The notes below the pieces were generated by a model. The model saw nothing but the letters and a program-made list of their open reading frames with translations, was not told where the DNA came from and did not search any database. Source: Nitrospira sp. (GTDB taxonomy: Bacteria; Nitrospirota; Nitrospiria; Nitrospirales; Nitrospiraceae). From it: DNA of 64,000 nt. Position 1 is the first letter of the stretch; every line of letters starts with the position of its first letter. Of the stretch, positions 52,738-60,381 are shown in pieces. Location of the stretch: the NCBI GenBank assembly GCA_022843785.1, contig JALHMZ010000002.1:62001-126000 (forward strand), in the 5' to 3' direction. A program made the position numbers and the translations under genes.

Positions 52738-54786
52738 TCAGAGCGGCACATCGTAATTCACCCGCACACCCCCAAAGACCGAACGTGTCGGGGTACCGAA
52801 AAACGTGATCTCTTCGTACTTTTCGTTGAAGAGATTGTCAACCCGAACGTACGCCTGCCAATTCTTAGTCACGTCATATGACGCGGACAAATTGACAACA
52901 TTAAAGACGCCAAGCTTTTGGCTGGACGAATTGGCCAAGTTGTTATTCCTGGCTCCCACAAACCGATAGTCGATGTTGAGTCGCAACGCCTCAATCGGTG
53001 CATACGTAAAGCCGACCGTCGCTTGGTCGACCGGCCAGCGCGCAAGTCGTTTATCACCGCCCAGTTGGAGCGTGGGGCTATCGAATGCGCGAGTCAGCGT
53101 ATGAGTATATTGACCTCGCACCTCCAATCCTTTCAAGACGATCAGTTTAAAAGCAAATTCCCACCCCTGTGTCTTCGCATCGGCAACGTTGATCGGACAG
53201 AATCCGAACGATCCCGGCGGGCATAAGGGGCCGCCGGAAGCAAACTGGATCATGTTCTGAAACCGATTCCAGAAATACCCCGCATTGAGCTGGAGACGAT
53301 CGTTAAACAGGCTCTGCTCAATCCCTAGCTCCATGCCCAAACTTTTCTCAGGCTTGAGATTGGGATTGCCGAATCCCTGAAAGTACAAATCGTTCATCGT
53401 CGGGGCCTTGAATCCTGTGGCATAGCTTCCTCGAAATTTCGTGCCGGTTTCTTTGACACTATAGCCACCGGTCACCCGATAAGTCGTCGCGCCGTCAAAG
53501 TTGTTGTAACTATCGTGCCGCCCCCCCGCCGTCATGAACAGGCGATCCCATAAGTTCACCTGAGCCTGGGCGAAGCCGGCGTTCGACGAAATGACTTTCG
53601 CGGGCGCCGCGGACCCGAAGAATCCCGCAGAATCCCCTTCTTCTCTCCGCAACTGATATCCGGCTGTGAGAAGCACCCACTCTCCTACCCGAACGTTGTT
53701 TTGCCACTCCAGGCGCCGGTTCAGGACTTCCAGATCGGTCGCAAATGGGCTAAAGCACAGGTTTGGGTTGGGCTGAAGAAAACAATTGGGAATAGCTATC
53801 ATAGGCTGTCGTGTAACCACATTGTACCCGGCCGTCCCGCTGTTACTGATCGATCGTTCATTGGCCTGCGATAATGTCAGCTTTGTGGTCCACCATGATG
53901 TCACTGGTTGTTCATAGGTACCGTTGAGAATGAGATTGCGGTTTGTCGATCGAGCACCAAAGATATCGGCAGGTGCGCCACTGTCCGCAAATCCATCGAA
54001 GCTGGTCCGCGAGTCGTACCAGCGCATGTTGAACTCGACCCGCCCGTCTCTGGGGAGTGCTGCACCTACTTTTGCCGATACCTGTGTGTTGTGAAAGCCG
54101 TCTCCTTCAAACGCCCCTCGACGATAATTCATCGCCGAAAAGCTGCTGGTGTCCCAACGGGACACCGAAGCGGAAAAATCAAATGGGCCTTTTGCGCCGG
54201 AGATATTGCCTCCTTCACGAAAGGTGGCGAATGAGCCATACTCCATGAATGCCCCCACTCGAGGCGCCCCGGTTCCCTTTTTGGTGTAGATACTGATGAC
54301 TCCCCCGATGGCATCGGAGCCATAGAGCATACTCTGCGCACCACGAAGGATTTCAATGCGCTCGATATTCTCCGCCGTGAGATTCGCGAAGTCGTATGCG
54401 CCGGTTGTGGGGCTATTAACAATGACCCCGTCGATCATCACCAGCGTGTGTCGCGCAAATGCTCCTCGCATCTTCACCGTGGCCTCTGTGCCGGGGCCGC
54501 CGCTTGATGTGGCGAACACGCCCTGCGCCAAACGCAACGCATCGATGACGGTTTTGATTTTTTTTCGTTCGATCTCCTCCCCGGTGATCACCTCAACGGC
54601 GCTCGTGACCTGCTTGGCTGGAATTTCCGTTTTTGTCGCGCTCACGACGACATCCGGTACTTCGATAACATCCGGTCGGTCAGCGGATGCCACTTGAATA
54701 TCTGGGGCTGCATGGACGGGAAGGCTCAGCGCAACCAGGGGAAGAACACACCACCATAGACGACACGCACGAACAAACCACACCAT
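52738..54786 (-). CDS. TonB-dependent outer-membrane receptor, cobalamin (BtuB-like)
   Basis: 682 residues from the ATG at 54786 (GGGAGG just upstream). Residues 1-27 are a signal peptide ending LPVHA. IEVPDVVVSATKTEIP near residue 40 is a TonB-box-like start, followed by the plug (VEVITGEEIERKKIKTVIDAL in parts; DGVIVNSPTTGAYD; ERIEILRGAQSMLYGSDAIGG) and a 22-strand barrel ending VRVNYDVPL. The cobalamin riboswitch directly upstream and the B12 genes downstream make corrinoid the likely substrate. Start at 54879 would add only a shadow extension through the leader. Confidence 0.92.
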   Translation of the reverse strand: MVWFVRACRLWWCVLPLVALSLPVHAAPDIQVASADRPDVIEVPDVVVSATKTEIPAKQVTSAVEVITGEEIERKKIKTVIDALRLAQGVFATSSGGPGTEATVKMRGAFARHTLVMIDGVIVNSPTTGAYDFANLTAENIERIEILRGAQSMLYGSDAIGGVISIYTKKGTGAPRVGAFMEYGSFATFREGGNISGAKGPFDFSASVSRWDTSSFSAMNYRRGAFEGDGFHNTQVSAKVGAALPRDGRVEFNMRWYDSRTSFDGFADSGAPADIFGARSTNRNLILNGTYEQPVTSWWTTKLTLSQANERSISNSGTAGYNVVTRQPMIAIPNCFLQPNPNLCFSPFATDLEVLNRRLEWQNNVRVGEWVLLTAGYQLRREEGDSAGFFGSAAPAKVISSNAGFAQAQVNLWDRLFMTAGGRHDSYNNFDGATTYRVTGGYSVKETGTKFRGSYATGFKAPTMNDLYFQGFGNPNLKPEKSLGMELGIEQSLFNDRLQLNAGYFWNRFQNMIQFASGGPLCPPGSFGFCPINVADAKTQGWEFAFKLIVLKGLEVRGQYTHTLTRAFDSPTLQLGGDKRLARWPVDQATVGFTYAPIEALRLNIDYRFVGARNNNLANSSSQKLGVFNVVNLSASYDVTKNWQAYVRVDNLFNEKYEEITFFGTPTRSVFGGVRVNYDVPL

Positions 54787-54795
54787 GACGAACCT

Positions 54796-54820
54796 CCCTT
54801 GTGCTCGAAGGGTTGAGTTG
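54796..54820 (-). promoter_or_regulatory. Ribosome-site sequestering hairpin behind the TonB-receptor riboswitch
   Basis: Minus strand reads CCCTT, seven bases, then AAGGG, the latter overlapping the GGGAGG ribosome site of the receptor gene. No terminator with a T-run follows the aptamer, so control is probably at translation. Confidence 0.5.
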
Positions 54821-54825
54821 AATCG

Positions 54826-54995
54826 ACTGCCGGCTGGGTCTCCTGACTCGCGGATCGTCGCGTCCCTGCGCCTTCCCATGCGCCGAAGCGCACAGTGGCA
54901 TGATGCAGAGCTACTCCCCGCTTACAGTGGCGGCACCGTGATGGACTTGCACCATCTTCCCCGTCACCGGCATCGTTTCTCCAAAACGCCCTTTC
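54826..54995 (-). promoter_or_regulatory. Cobalamin riboswitch upstream of the TonB receptor gene
   Basis: On the minus strand the aptamer core reads GGTGCAAGTCCATCACGG, then GCCGCCACTGTAA, CCACTGT, GGGAAGG, GACGATCCGCGAG and the B12 box AGTCAGGAGACCCAGCC. The peripheral stem between CCACTGT and GGGAAGG is a short GCGC-ttcg-GCGC hairpin. It should repress the whole receptor-to-cobQ operon when adenosylcobalamin is present. Confidence 0.93.
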
Positions 54996-55026
54996 CTGAA
55001 AGATGAACTGTCCCCCATGGTTTCCA

Positions 55027-55054
55027 CAGCCGGACCGGGGACGTGGCCCGGCTG
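55027..55054. terminator. Weak hairpin between the hydrolase gene and the TonB-receptor leader
   Basis: CAGCCGG at 55027-55033 pairs with CCGGCTG at 55048-55054. No T-run follows on the minus strand; on the plus strand only TATTGCTTCTTC. It may end the btuFCD-hydrolase transcript or be part of the receptor promoter region. Tentative. Confidence 0.25.
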
Positions 55055-55110
55055 TATTGCTTCTTCAAGTTTATGGAATGTTATCGATGTCCTTCGCAGC
55101 CCTCATCTAG

Positions 55111-55881
55111 TCACGATTTCGCATACTCCGCATGAAAGCTGGACGACAGCGGCATCATGCTGGTGAAATTCCAGTCAATCGTCAAAATCGCCGACCGGTC
55201 CGTTGTATGAGATAGAAGTCGTTCCCCATTCTTCACGACAAGACTCGGGGCTTTCCAAAAATCGAGCGTCTGCTCGGCGCCTGTCCGGTTACAGACAATC
55301 AACGGGAGGCCTGTTTCACGACTCCGATCCTCCCATTCTCCATCCGGGCCATGAATGCCCGGTCCCCATGAAGATGGTGAAAGCAACATCTGTGCATCGT
55401 TGAACTTCAACACCCTGGTAATGTTCGGCGTATAGGCATCGCTGCACACAAGCAACCCGGCCTTGATCCCATCGCACTCGATCGGCATTGCATCATGGCC
55501 CGGGCTGGACCATGACAATGAATCGCTCGTCACATTGATCTTGCGATGCGTGCCGGCGATCTCTCCGTTGGAATCGATCACGAACACAGAATTATAGAGC
55601 CTGCGCCCGTCCCGTTCAGGACATCCAAGAAACAGCGTTCGCCTTAAATCTTTCATTAGTCCGCAGAGTCGCTGCATCCATCGATCAGGCTGCGGCTCAA
55701 TCCAGTCCAGGCCGATGAGCCGTGGAAACTGGAGTCCGCACACCGCCAGTTCAGGAGTCACGATCCACGCTGCGCCGCCTGACGCGGCTTGCTTGATCGC
55801 TTCGACAATGACATAGCGATTCCGCTCAACATCCCCAGGAATCGTCTCAAGATGCAACAGCGCAATTCGTCCAATCTTCAT
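55111..55881 (-). CDS. Carbon-nitrogen hydrolase in the B12 uptake operon
   Basis: 256 residues, nitrilase superfamily. The catalytic triad is complete: Glu44 in TPELAV, Lys114 in HRKINV and Cys146 in LLVCSDAY. Members hydrolyse amides, nitriles or carbamoyl groups. The start codon follows the btuD stop by one base, so it is translated in the btuFCD operon. No known corrinoid step uses this family; a role on an amide of an imported corrinoid or on a breakdown product is only a hypothesis. Substrate otherwise unknown. Confidence 0.88.
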   Translation of the reverse strand: MKIGRIALLHLETIPGDVERNRYVIVEAIKQAASGGAAWIVTPELAVCGLQFPRLIGLDWIEPQPDRWMQRLCGLMKDLRRTLFLGCPERDGRRLYNSVFVIDSNGEIAGTHRKINVTSDSLSWSSPGHDAMPIECDGIKAGLLVCSDAYTPNITRVLKFNDAQMLLSPSSWGPGIHGPDGEWEDRSRETGLPLIVCNRTGAEQTLDFWKAPSLVVKNGERLLSHTTDRSAILTIDWNFTSMMPLSSSFHAEYAKS

Positions 55882-55882
55882 G

Positions 55883-56743
55883 TCACGATGGGCTCATCGG
55901 CATCGTTACACGCGGTTTCCCGGTTTGCGGGTGAGCATCGACCACCACCTCGCATTCATAGACGGCCTGTAGTACATCGGGCTTGATCGTCTCGGCCGGC
56001 GATCCGATATGGCTGAGCCGTCCGGCTTTCAACATCAGCACACGATCGCAGTATTGGCTCGCGATATTCAGATCATGAGACACCAGCACGACCGTCAATT
56101 GCCGTTCACCGCGGAGCCGGCTGATCAGGCTGCAGATGTCGAGCTGATGATTGATATCGAGAAACGCGGTTGGTTCATCCAACAGGAGAATGGCAGGATC
56201 TTGTGCCAAGGCCCGCGCAATCATGACTCGCTGCAATTCCCCGCCGGAGAGTTCGGATACCGGGCGATCCGCCAACGACAGCACATCGGTCTCAGCCATG
56301 GCCCGCTGCGCACAGGCAAGATCATCCGCTGTGTCAGCTTCACTCCCGAAATTCCACCACCCAGCCTGCCGATGCGGAAACCGTCCCATCAAGACAGTCT
56401 CTGCCACGGTAAACGGAAACACCTGTGTCTGTTCCTGCAGTACGACGGCGAGCATTCTGGCAAGAGTGATCGGACTCAAATCAGACGATGCCTGTCCCAG
56501 CAAATGAATCCGTCCGGACCCGGCGCGCAACAGTCCAGCCAATAACTTCAGAAGCGATGATTTGCCAGACCCATTCGGGCCGACGATTCCTAGCACTTCC
56601 CCGCAGGCCACCTCGAACGATACCCGCTCGATTGTCCATGGACGACCCGGCAACTCGCCGCCATAACGGAAGGAGACGTCTTCGACGGCGATCGCCGGAT
56701 TGGCTGCGCGATGTTCTGGCCTGTGCGCTAACGAGGACTGCAT
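55883..56743 (-). CDS. btuD: Cobalamin ABC transporter ATP-binding protein
   Basis: 286 residues. Walker A GPNGSGKSS is near residue 55, the signature LSGGELQRVMIARAL near residue 155, and Walker B AILLLDEPT just after it; the switch histidine is in VLVSHDLN. Iron-siderophore/B12 type (FecE/BtuD). Its ATG directly follows the btuC stop. Energises corrinoid uptake through BtuC. The linked riboswitch supports cobalamin rather than siderophore. Confidence 0.93.
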   Translation of the reverse strand: MQSSLAHRPEHRAANPAIAVEDVSFRYGGELPGRPWTIERVSFEVACGEVLGIVGPNGSGKSSLLKLLAGLLRAGSGRIHLLGQASSDLSPITLARMLAVVLQEQTQVFPFTVAETVLMGRFPHRQAGWWNFGSEADTADDLACAQRAMAETDVLSLADRPVSELSGGELQRVMIARALAQDPAILLLDEPTAFLDINHQLDICSLISRLRGERQLTVVLVSHDLNIASQYCDRVLMLKAGRLSHIGSPAETIKPDVLQAVYECEVVVDAHPQTGKPRVTMPMSPS

Positions 56744-57880
56744 CTAAACCATCCGATCTTTTCGCCACAAGAGCAGATACAGAAAAAATGGCCCGCCGGC
56801 CAGCGCCGTCACGATACCGACCGGGATTTCAGCCGGCGCAAACGCCGTCCGGGCGATCGTATCGGATACGACCAGAAACATGCCGCCGACTAAGGCCGAG
56901 GCCGGCATCAACACCCGATGGTCCGATCCAATGGCCATCCGAACCGCATGAGGAATCACCATGCCGACAAACCCGATCATGCCACTGACGGACACCACCG
57001 CGCCGGTCAGTAACGCCGTCACCGCATAGAGCCGTTTCTTGGTCCGGTCCGTATCGATCCCCAACGACCGTGCGGTGTCTTCTCCCTGTGTGAGCACGTT
57101 CAGAACCGGCGCGTAATACAGCAAACACATGGTCCCCGCCATCACATAGAGGGCGATGCCGATCAGCCCAATCCATCCAGGAGCTGTTAACGAGCCCATG
57201 AGCCATGCCATAAGCCCCGCGGAACGGGCCGGGTCCATGATCGACGTAATAAACATGATCATGGCCGTCAGAATAGCGTTGAGAATCACACCGGCCAGCA
57301 ACAGGCTGTGAATCGGCAAGCGGCCATGCGATTGCGCCATTCGATAGATGAGCGCCAATGCGATCAGCCCTCCGGCGAATCCCCACAGCGGCAACATCGG
57401 GAGCAGCATTGAGGTGGCTCCGATCCCGAGAAGCATGGCGATCGCCGCTCCCAACGCAGCGCCGCTCGATACCCCGAGCACATACGGATCGGCCAGCGCG
57501 TTTCGCAACAGTGCTTGCAGGGTCACACCCACCGCCGCCAGTGCGCCTCCGACTAGAAATCCCATCAGCACGCGAGGGATGCGCAGTTGAAACAGAATCA
57601 CTCCCGCCGTTCCCGCGCTGTCGCCATGCTCCGGGGTAATCAATTCACGCAACGCCGTCAGCCAATCACTTCCCGACAAGGCTGCCGCGCCGAAGCTGCT
57701 GCACAAAACGGTCACGACAATGGACGCTGCCACCAAACCGAACAGGACGAGATGCCGTCGACGTTTCGTCAGAATGGCGCCGGATCTGGACCACGCGAGT
57801 TCCGCTGCAGGCCCCGACGAACCTCGCGCGTCTGTTGGACCAGTGGCGGAAATAAGCGGCGTGGCATGTCCGTTGGACAT
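56744..57880 (-). CDS. btuC: Cobalamin ABC transporter permease
   Basis: 378 residues from the ATG at 57880, preceded by AGGAGG. FecCD family with about ten membrane spans. RIPRVLMGFLVGGALAAVGVTLQALLRN (in overlapping parts) and DPYVLGVSSGAALGAAIA near residue 130 are the family's hallmark blocks, and the cytoplasmic coupling loop reads GEDTARSLGID. An N-terminal ~60-residue soluble extension rich in Ser/Ala/Pro is longer than usual. Middle gene of btuFCD. Confidence 0.93.
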   Translation of the reverse strand: MSNGHATPLISATGPTDARGSSGPAAELAWSRSGAILTKRRRHLVLFGLVAASIVVTVLCSSFGAAALSGSDWLTALRELITPEHGDSAGTAGVILFQLRIPRVLMGFLVGGALAAVGVTLQALLRNALADPYVLGVSSGAALGAAIAMLLGIGATSMLLPMLPLWGFAGGLIALALIYRMAQSHGRLPIHSLLLAGVILNAILTAMIMFITSIMDPARSAGLMAWLMGSLTAPGWIGLIGIALYVMAGTMCLLYYAPVLNVLTQGEDTARSLGIDTDRTKKRLYAVTALLTGAVVSVSGMIGFVGMVIPHAVRMAIGSDHRVLMPASALVGGMFLVVSDTIARTAFAPAEIPVGIVTALAGGPFFLYLLLWRKDRMV

Positions 57881-57884
57881 CGGG

Positions 57885-58865
57885 TCACGGCCTCCTATGC
57901 AGCGCCGGTCCGGAAAGAGATGGATGCAGCATGGCAGCAAGCCGCTCCAAGCCTTGAGCGATCCGTGGGCCCGGACGATTCAGCAAATCAGCCGGAATTT
58001 GATGCACCCGACCCTGTTTGATCGCGGAAAGCCCGGACCACTGCTGCCACGATTGCTGTTCGCTCTCGGAAATCCCTTCCGCCTGTCCCACCGGAAAAAT
58101 CAAAACCTCCGGGTCTTCAAGCAGGACCGTTTCCATGCTCAACCGCGGGTATGGCGTGCCGCTCTTGGCAGCGACATTGATTCCACCGGCCAGTCCGATG
58201 AGTTGATCGATGAAGCTGCCTGGTCCGACCGTAATCAAGGGTTGGCTGTTCAAGACATAGAGCACCCGCACAGGCGGCTGCCCCTGCGCGAGCTCCTTGA
58301 TCGCGGCAATCTGCTTCCGCAAGTCCATCGCAAGCGCCGCGGCTTCCGTCTGATGTTCGACCATCCGTCCGATGGTCTGAATGTGAGAAAAAATGTCTTC
58401 GACCGTGTGGTCGGCCACGATGAAAATCGGAATCTTGAGGTTGTCGAGTGCCACGATCAAATCCGGCTTGAGAAATTCACGCGGCGCCAGAATCAGGTCC
58501 GGCTGCAACCCGACCAACACTTCCACACTGGGATTGGCGTACCCCACTTTTGGTTTACGCGACACCTCGGGAGGAAAATCGCAAAACTGCGTCACGCCGG
58601 CCACTTGATTTCCGGCCCCCATCGCGAACAACAGTTCCGTGAGACTCGGCGCCAGCGAGATGATCCGTGCTGGCGGTTTGGCCATGTAGATCTTCCGGCC
58701 GGTATCGTCCACAAACGATCGCGACGACACATGCGCCATGAACGGCATGCCGGTCAGAATGCCTTGTTGCCGCCGTTTCATGTCAGAGCAATCCCGCAGT
58801 CCGCATGCCTGGGCTCCTGCAAGTAAGCCGACCGTCACCACCAGCGCCACGATCAGGATCGTCAT
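57885..58865 (-). CDS. btuF: Cobalamin-binding periplasmic protein
   Basis: 326 residues from the ATG at 58865. The frame is open to a TTG at 58907, but that codon falls inside the riboswitch terminator, so the ATG after the terminator is preferred. Residues 1-22 are a hydrophobic export signal ending near AGAQA. The mature part is a class III substrate-binding protein: RIISLAPSLTELLFAMGAG near residue 67, VEVLVGLQPDLIL, and GGINVAAKSGTPYPRLSME. Start of the btuFCD-hydrolase operon. Confidence 0.9.
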   Translation of the reverse strand: MTILIVALVVTVGLLAGAQACGLRDCSDMKRRQQGILTGMPFMAHVSSRSFVDDTGRKIYMAKPPARIISLAPSLTELLFAMGAGNQVAGVTQFCDFPPEVSRKPKVGYANPSVEVLVGLQPDLILAPREFLKPDLIVALDNLKIPIFIVADHTVEDIFSHIQTIGRMVEHQTEAAALAMDLRKQIAAIKELAQGQPPVRVLYVLNSQPLITVGPGSFIDQLIGLAGGINVAAKSGTPYPRLSMETVLLEDPEVLIFPVGQAEGISESEQQSWQQWSGLSAIKQGRVHQIPADLLNRPGPRIAQGLERLAAMLHPSLSGPALHRRP

Positions 58866-58892
58866 GAAGAACCGGCGGCTGGGCGAGTGCAA

Positions 58893-58931
58893 ATAAAAAA
58901 TCCCCAAGGCCTAAGACAGACCCTGAGGATT
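58893..58931 (-). terminator. Rho-independent attenuator of the btuF riboswitch
   Basis: Minus strand: AATCCTCAGGG (58931-58921), an 11-base loop, CCTTGGGGATT (58909-58899) with two G-U pairs, then a run of T. It lies between the aptamer and the btuF start, so ligand binding would favour premature termination. Confidence 0.85.
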
Positions 58932-58984
58932 GCACCCGCTACTTCATCCTCGCCTGTTCCCCAGCCCTCGAGGGAACGATGGTC

Positions 58985-59222
58985 AACTCTCCGGGCAGGT
59001 CTTCTGGCTCATGGTTCACCCTACTTCCCGCGCCTTCCCAGCATGCGCGTGAAACGTATCTCGTGAATCGTATCTCGCGCGAAAATGCAGGCGCTTCACG
59101 CTTCACGAACGACGCTTCACAGCCATACCAGTGGCCGTCGCGGGTTTCGTCCCCATTTACAGCGGCGGGACCGCGAGGGCATTTCACCCTCTTCCCTTAC
59201 CCAGGCGTCACAATGTAGGGGG
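58985..59222 (-). promoter_or_regulatory. Cobalamin riboswitch upstream of btuF, carrying an inserted repeat
   Basis: Minus strand shows GGGTGAAATGCCCTCGCGG, GTCCCGCCGCTGTAA, CCACTGG, GGGAAGGCGCGG and the B12 box GAGCCAGAAGACCTGCC. Between CCACTGG and GGGAAGG, where the other riboswitch has a short hairpin, there are about 85 bases holding the genomic hairpin repeat. All core segments are intact. Confidence 0.93.
59045..59125. repeat. Dispersed hairpin repeat, copy 3, inside a riboswitch
   Basis: On the minus strand GTGAAGCGTCGTTCGTGAAG pairs with the downstream CGATTCACGAGATACGTTTCAC segment, giving ~19 pairs (two wobble) of 22. Core shared with copies at 11597 and 14279. It extends a peripheral stem of the btuF riboswitch. 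Confidence 0.75.
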
Positions 59223-59223
59223 C

Positions 59224-59253
59224 ACAATAGGAGAGAGCGACAAAACTTGTCAA
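59224..59253 (-). promoter_or_regulatory. Sigma-70 promoter of the btuF operon
   Basis: Minus strand: -35 TTGACA at 59253-59248, spacer 18 bases, -10 TATTGT at 59229-59224. It sits just upstream of the riboswitch aptamer, so the transcript would start within it or right before it. Confidence 0.6.
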
Positions 59254-59272
59254 GTTCCGACTGCCCCTCCGC

Positions 59273-59302
59273 TTGTCACAGTTCGTCAAGCTGTGGTAGC
59301 AT
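59273..59302 (+). promoter_or_regulatory. Candidate promoter of rpmB
   Basis: TTGTCA at 59273-59278, 18-base spacer, TAGCAT at 59297-59302. Back to back with the btuF promoter, and 45 bases before the rpmB start. Confidence 0.4.
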
Positions 59303-59346
59303 GCGCTCGCAATTTGAGAATCGCCTTAGTTGGAAGGAGTAGTCCA

Positions 59347-59538
59347 GTGGCATTTCAATGTGAGATCTGTCTAAAGAAACCGGCCTCCGGGAACAACGTC
59401 AGTCATGCCAACAACAAGACCAGACGCGTGTTCAATCCCAATATCCAGACCGTGCGGGCTAAAGTAGGCGGCGCCAACAAGCGCATCCGCGTCTGCACCC
59501 GTTGTCTGCGTTCGGGATTAGTCACGAAGGCCGTCTAA
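59347..59538 (+). CDS. rpmB: 50S ribosomal protein L28
   Basis: 63 residues, starting at GTG 59347 with AAGGAG upstream. CEICLKKP near residue 5 and CTRCLRSG near residue 51 give two CxxC pairs, so this is the zinc-binding C+ form of L28. [14 protein letters not shown] is the family's rRNA-contact block. It stands alone: L33, often paired with it, is not in the window. Divergent from the btuF operon. Confidence 0.95.
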   Translation: MAFQCEICLKKPASGNNVSHANNKTRRVFNPNIQTVRAKVGGANKRIRVCTRCLRSGLVTKAV

Positions 59539-59713
59539 CCCTCTCTCCGTTTCCCATCCTCATCCAAGGACTCACGCCACCCCACAAGCGGCGCAATCTA
59601 CGGGCTTGCCCTATCTGGGGGAGATGACCGGTGTGGCGTGTCTTGGATCTGCGCAGAAACCTTTCCTGATTTTCCGTGAAAGGAACCAGCCCCTGCATGC
59701 TTTGCGAGGGTTG

Positions 59714-59750
59714 AGCAGGCTATTTAAGAAAGCCTGCTGTTGTGAGTTTT
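59714..59750 (+). terminator. Possible terminator of rpmB
   Basis: AGCAGGCT (59714-59721) pairs with AGCCTGCT (59731-59738), followed after a few bases by TTTT at 59747-59750. The stem is eight pairs and 175 bases beyond the rpmB stop, so the call is moderate at best. Confidence 0.35.
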
Positions 59751-59771
59751 AATCGGTTGGGTTGACGTTCT

Positions 59772-59806
59772 AGCGTTTCACGCTTAACGTTTCACGCCTT
59801 ACGTCT
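59772..59806. repeat. Fragment of the dispersed hairpin repeat
   Basis: AGCGTTTCACGCTTAACGTT at 59772-59791 and the following TTCACGCCTTACG resemble the arm sequence GTGAAACGT/GTGAAGCGT in reverse complement. It directly borders the duplicated tRNA end. Confidence 0.45.
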
Positions 59807-59808
59807 GC

Positions 59809-60008
59809 TTTGGAGCGGGCGGCGGGATTTGAACCACGCTCCGTCGCCGGATCGGCCCTGAAGCCTGCCTCCCGGCTCCTGCAGAGGGGGCCAGCCCCCT
59901 CGCATGCTCCCCACGAAAGGGGCACACCCCTTTCGGAAACCCCTGCCGCGGGTTTCAAATCCACAGGAACGCTGCTTGGAATTTGGAGCGGGCGGCGGGA
60001 TTTGAACC
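59809..60008. repeat. 27-bp direct repeat of a tRNA-Gly 3' end, enclosing a hairpin-rich segment
   Basis: Positions 59809-59835 and 59982-60008 are identical over 27 bases, beginning TTTGGAGCGGGCGGCGGGAT. The second copy is the CCA end, acceptor and T-arm of tRNA-Gly. The ~146 bases between hold two tight hairpins (GGGG-type arms near 59883-59902 and CGAAAGGGG/CCCCTTTCG near 59915-59937) and a T-arm-like sequence in the opposite orientation near 59947-59963. This is the picture left by integration at a tRNA 3' end, but no integrase remains. Confidence 0.7.
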
Positions 60009-60058
60009 CGCGACAACTTGCTTGGGAAGCAAGGACTCTACCACTGAGCTACGCCCGC
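59984..60058 (-). tRNA. tRNA-Gly (anticodon TCC), CCA encoded
   Basis: Minus strand begins GCGGGCGTAGCTCAGTGGTA, has anticodon stem-loop CTTGC-TTCCCAA-GCAAG with anticodon TCC, T arm CGCGGGTTTGAATCCCG-like, acceptor CGCCCGC and an encoded CCA (59986-59984). Total 75 bases. All stems pair fully. Confidence 0.97.
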
Positions 60059-60381
60059 TCACTGATGCGCATCCTACGCGGGCCATCGCACTCAAGTCAA
60101 GAAACAGTCCCCATCTCAATAAGCCTGTAGAATAATTCCACTGGTAAAATTTCCCGGTCCAACCTGGGAATTTCCCCAGTGTACTTGCAGCCATCTCATG
60201 ATGATCATAAAGGCACGTAGACAATACGGCGCCTGGAGGAGGCCTGGCCGATCGAACCTATGCAGGTGCCGGCAACCGTTGGAGCCTGACTGATGCTCCG
60301 GCGCAAACCGAACCGTAGATGCGACCGTTGAACGGAATGAGTCAGACTCCAGCGTCACCTTCAACCAGGGAGGAGGTCATC
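60059..60381. other. Intergenic between tRNA-Gly and a small membrane peptide
   Basis: 323 bases. An imperfect inverted repeat (CACTGG at 60139-60144 with CCAGTG at 60176-60181, plus AAATTTCCC/GGGAATTT inside) is the only structure seen. No gene is evident. It should hold the tRNA promoter. Confidence 0.4.

Noticed and set aside
57720..58826. 368-codon plus-strand frame
   Set aside because: Antisense to btuF and the start of btuC, which have clear family motifs; the frame is rich in Arg/His as expected of a GC-rich shadow.
58866..58907. TTG start for btuF at 58907, creating an SRRFF twin-arginine-like motif
   Set aside because: The TTG lies inside the attenuator hairpin of the riboswitch, and no ribosome site precedes it; the ATG at 58865 after the terminator is more plausible.
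59809..59980. A second tRNA gene beside tRNA-Gly
   Set aside because: Only the 3' third of the tRNA (acceptor end and part of the T arm) is duplicated; no anticodon or D arm is present.
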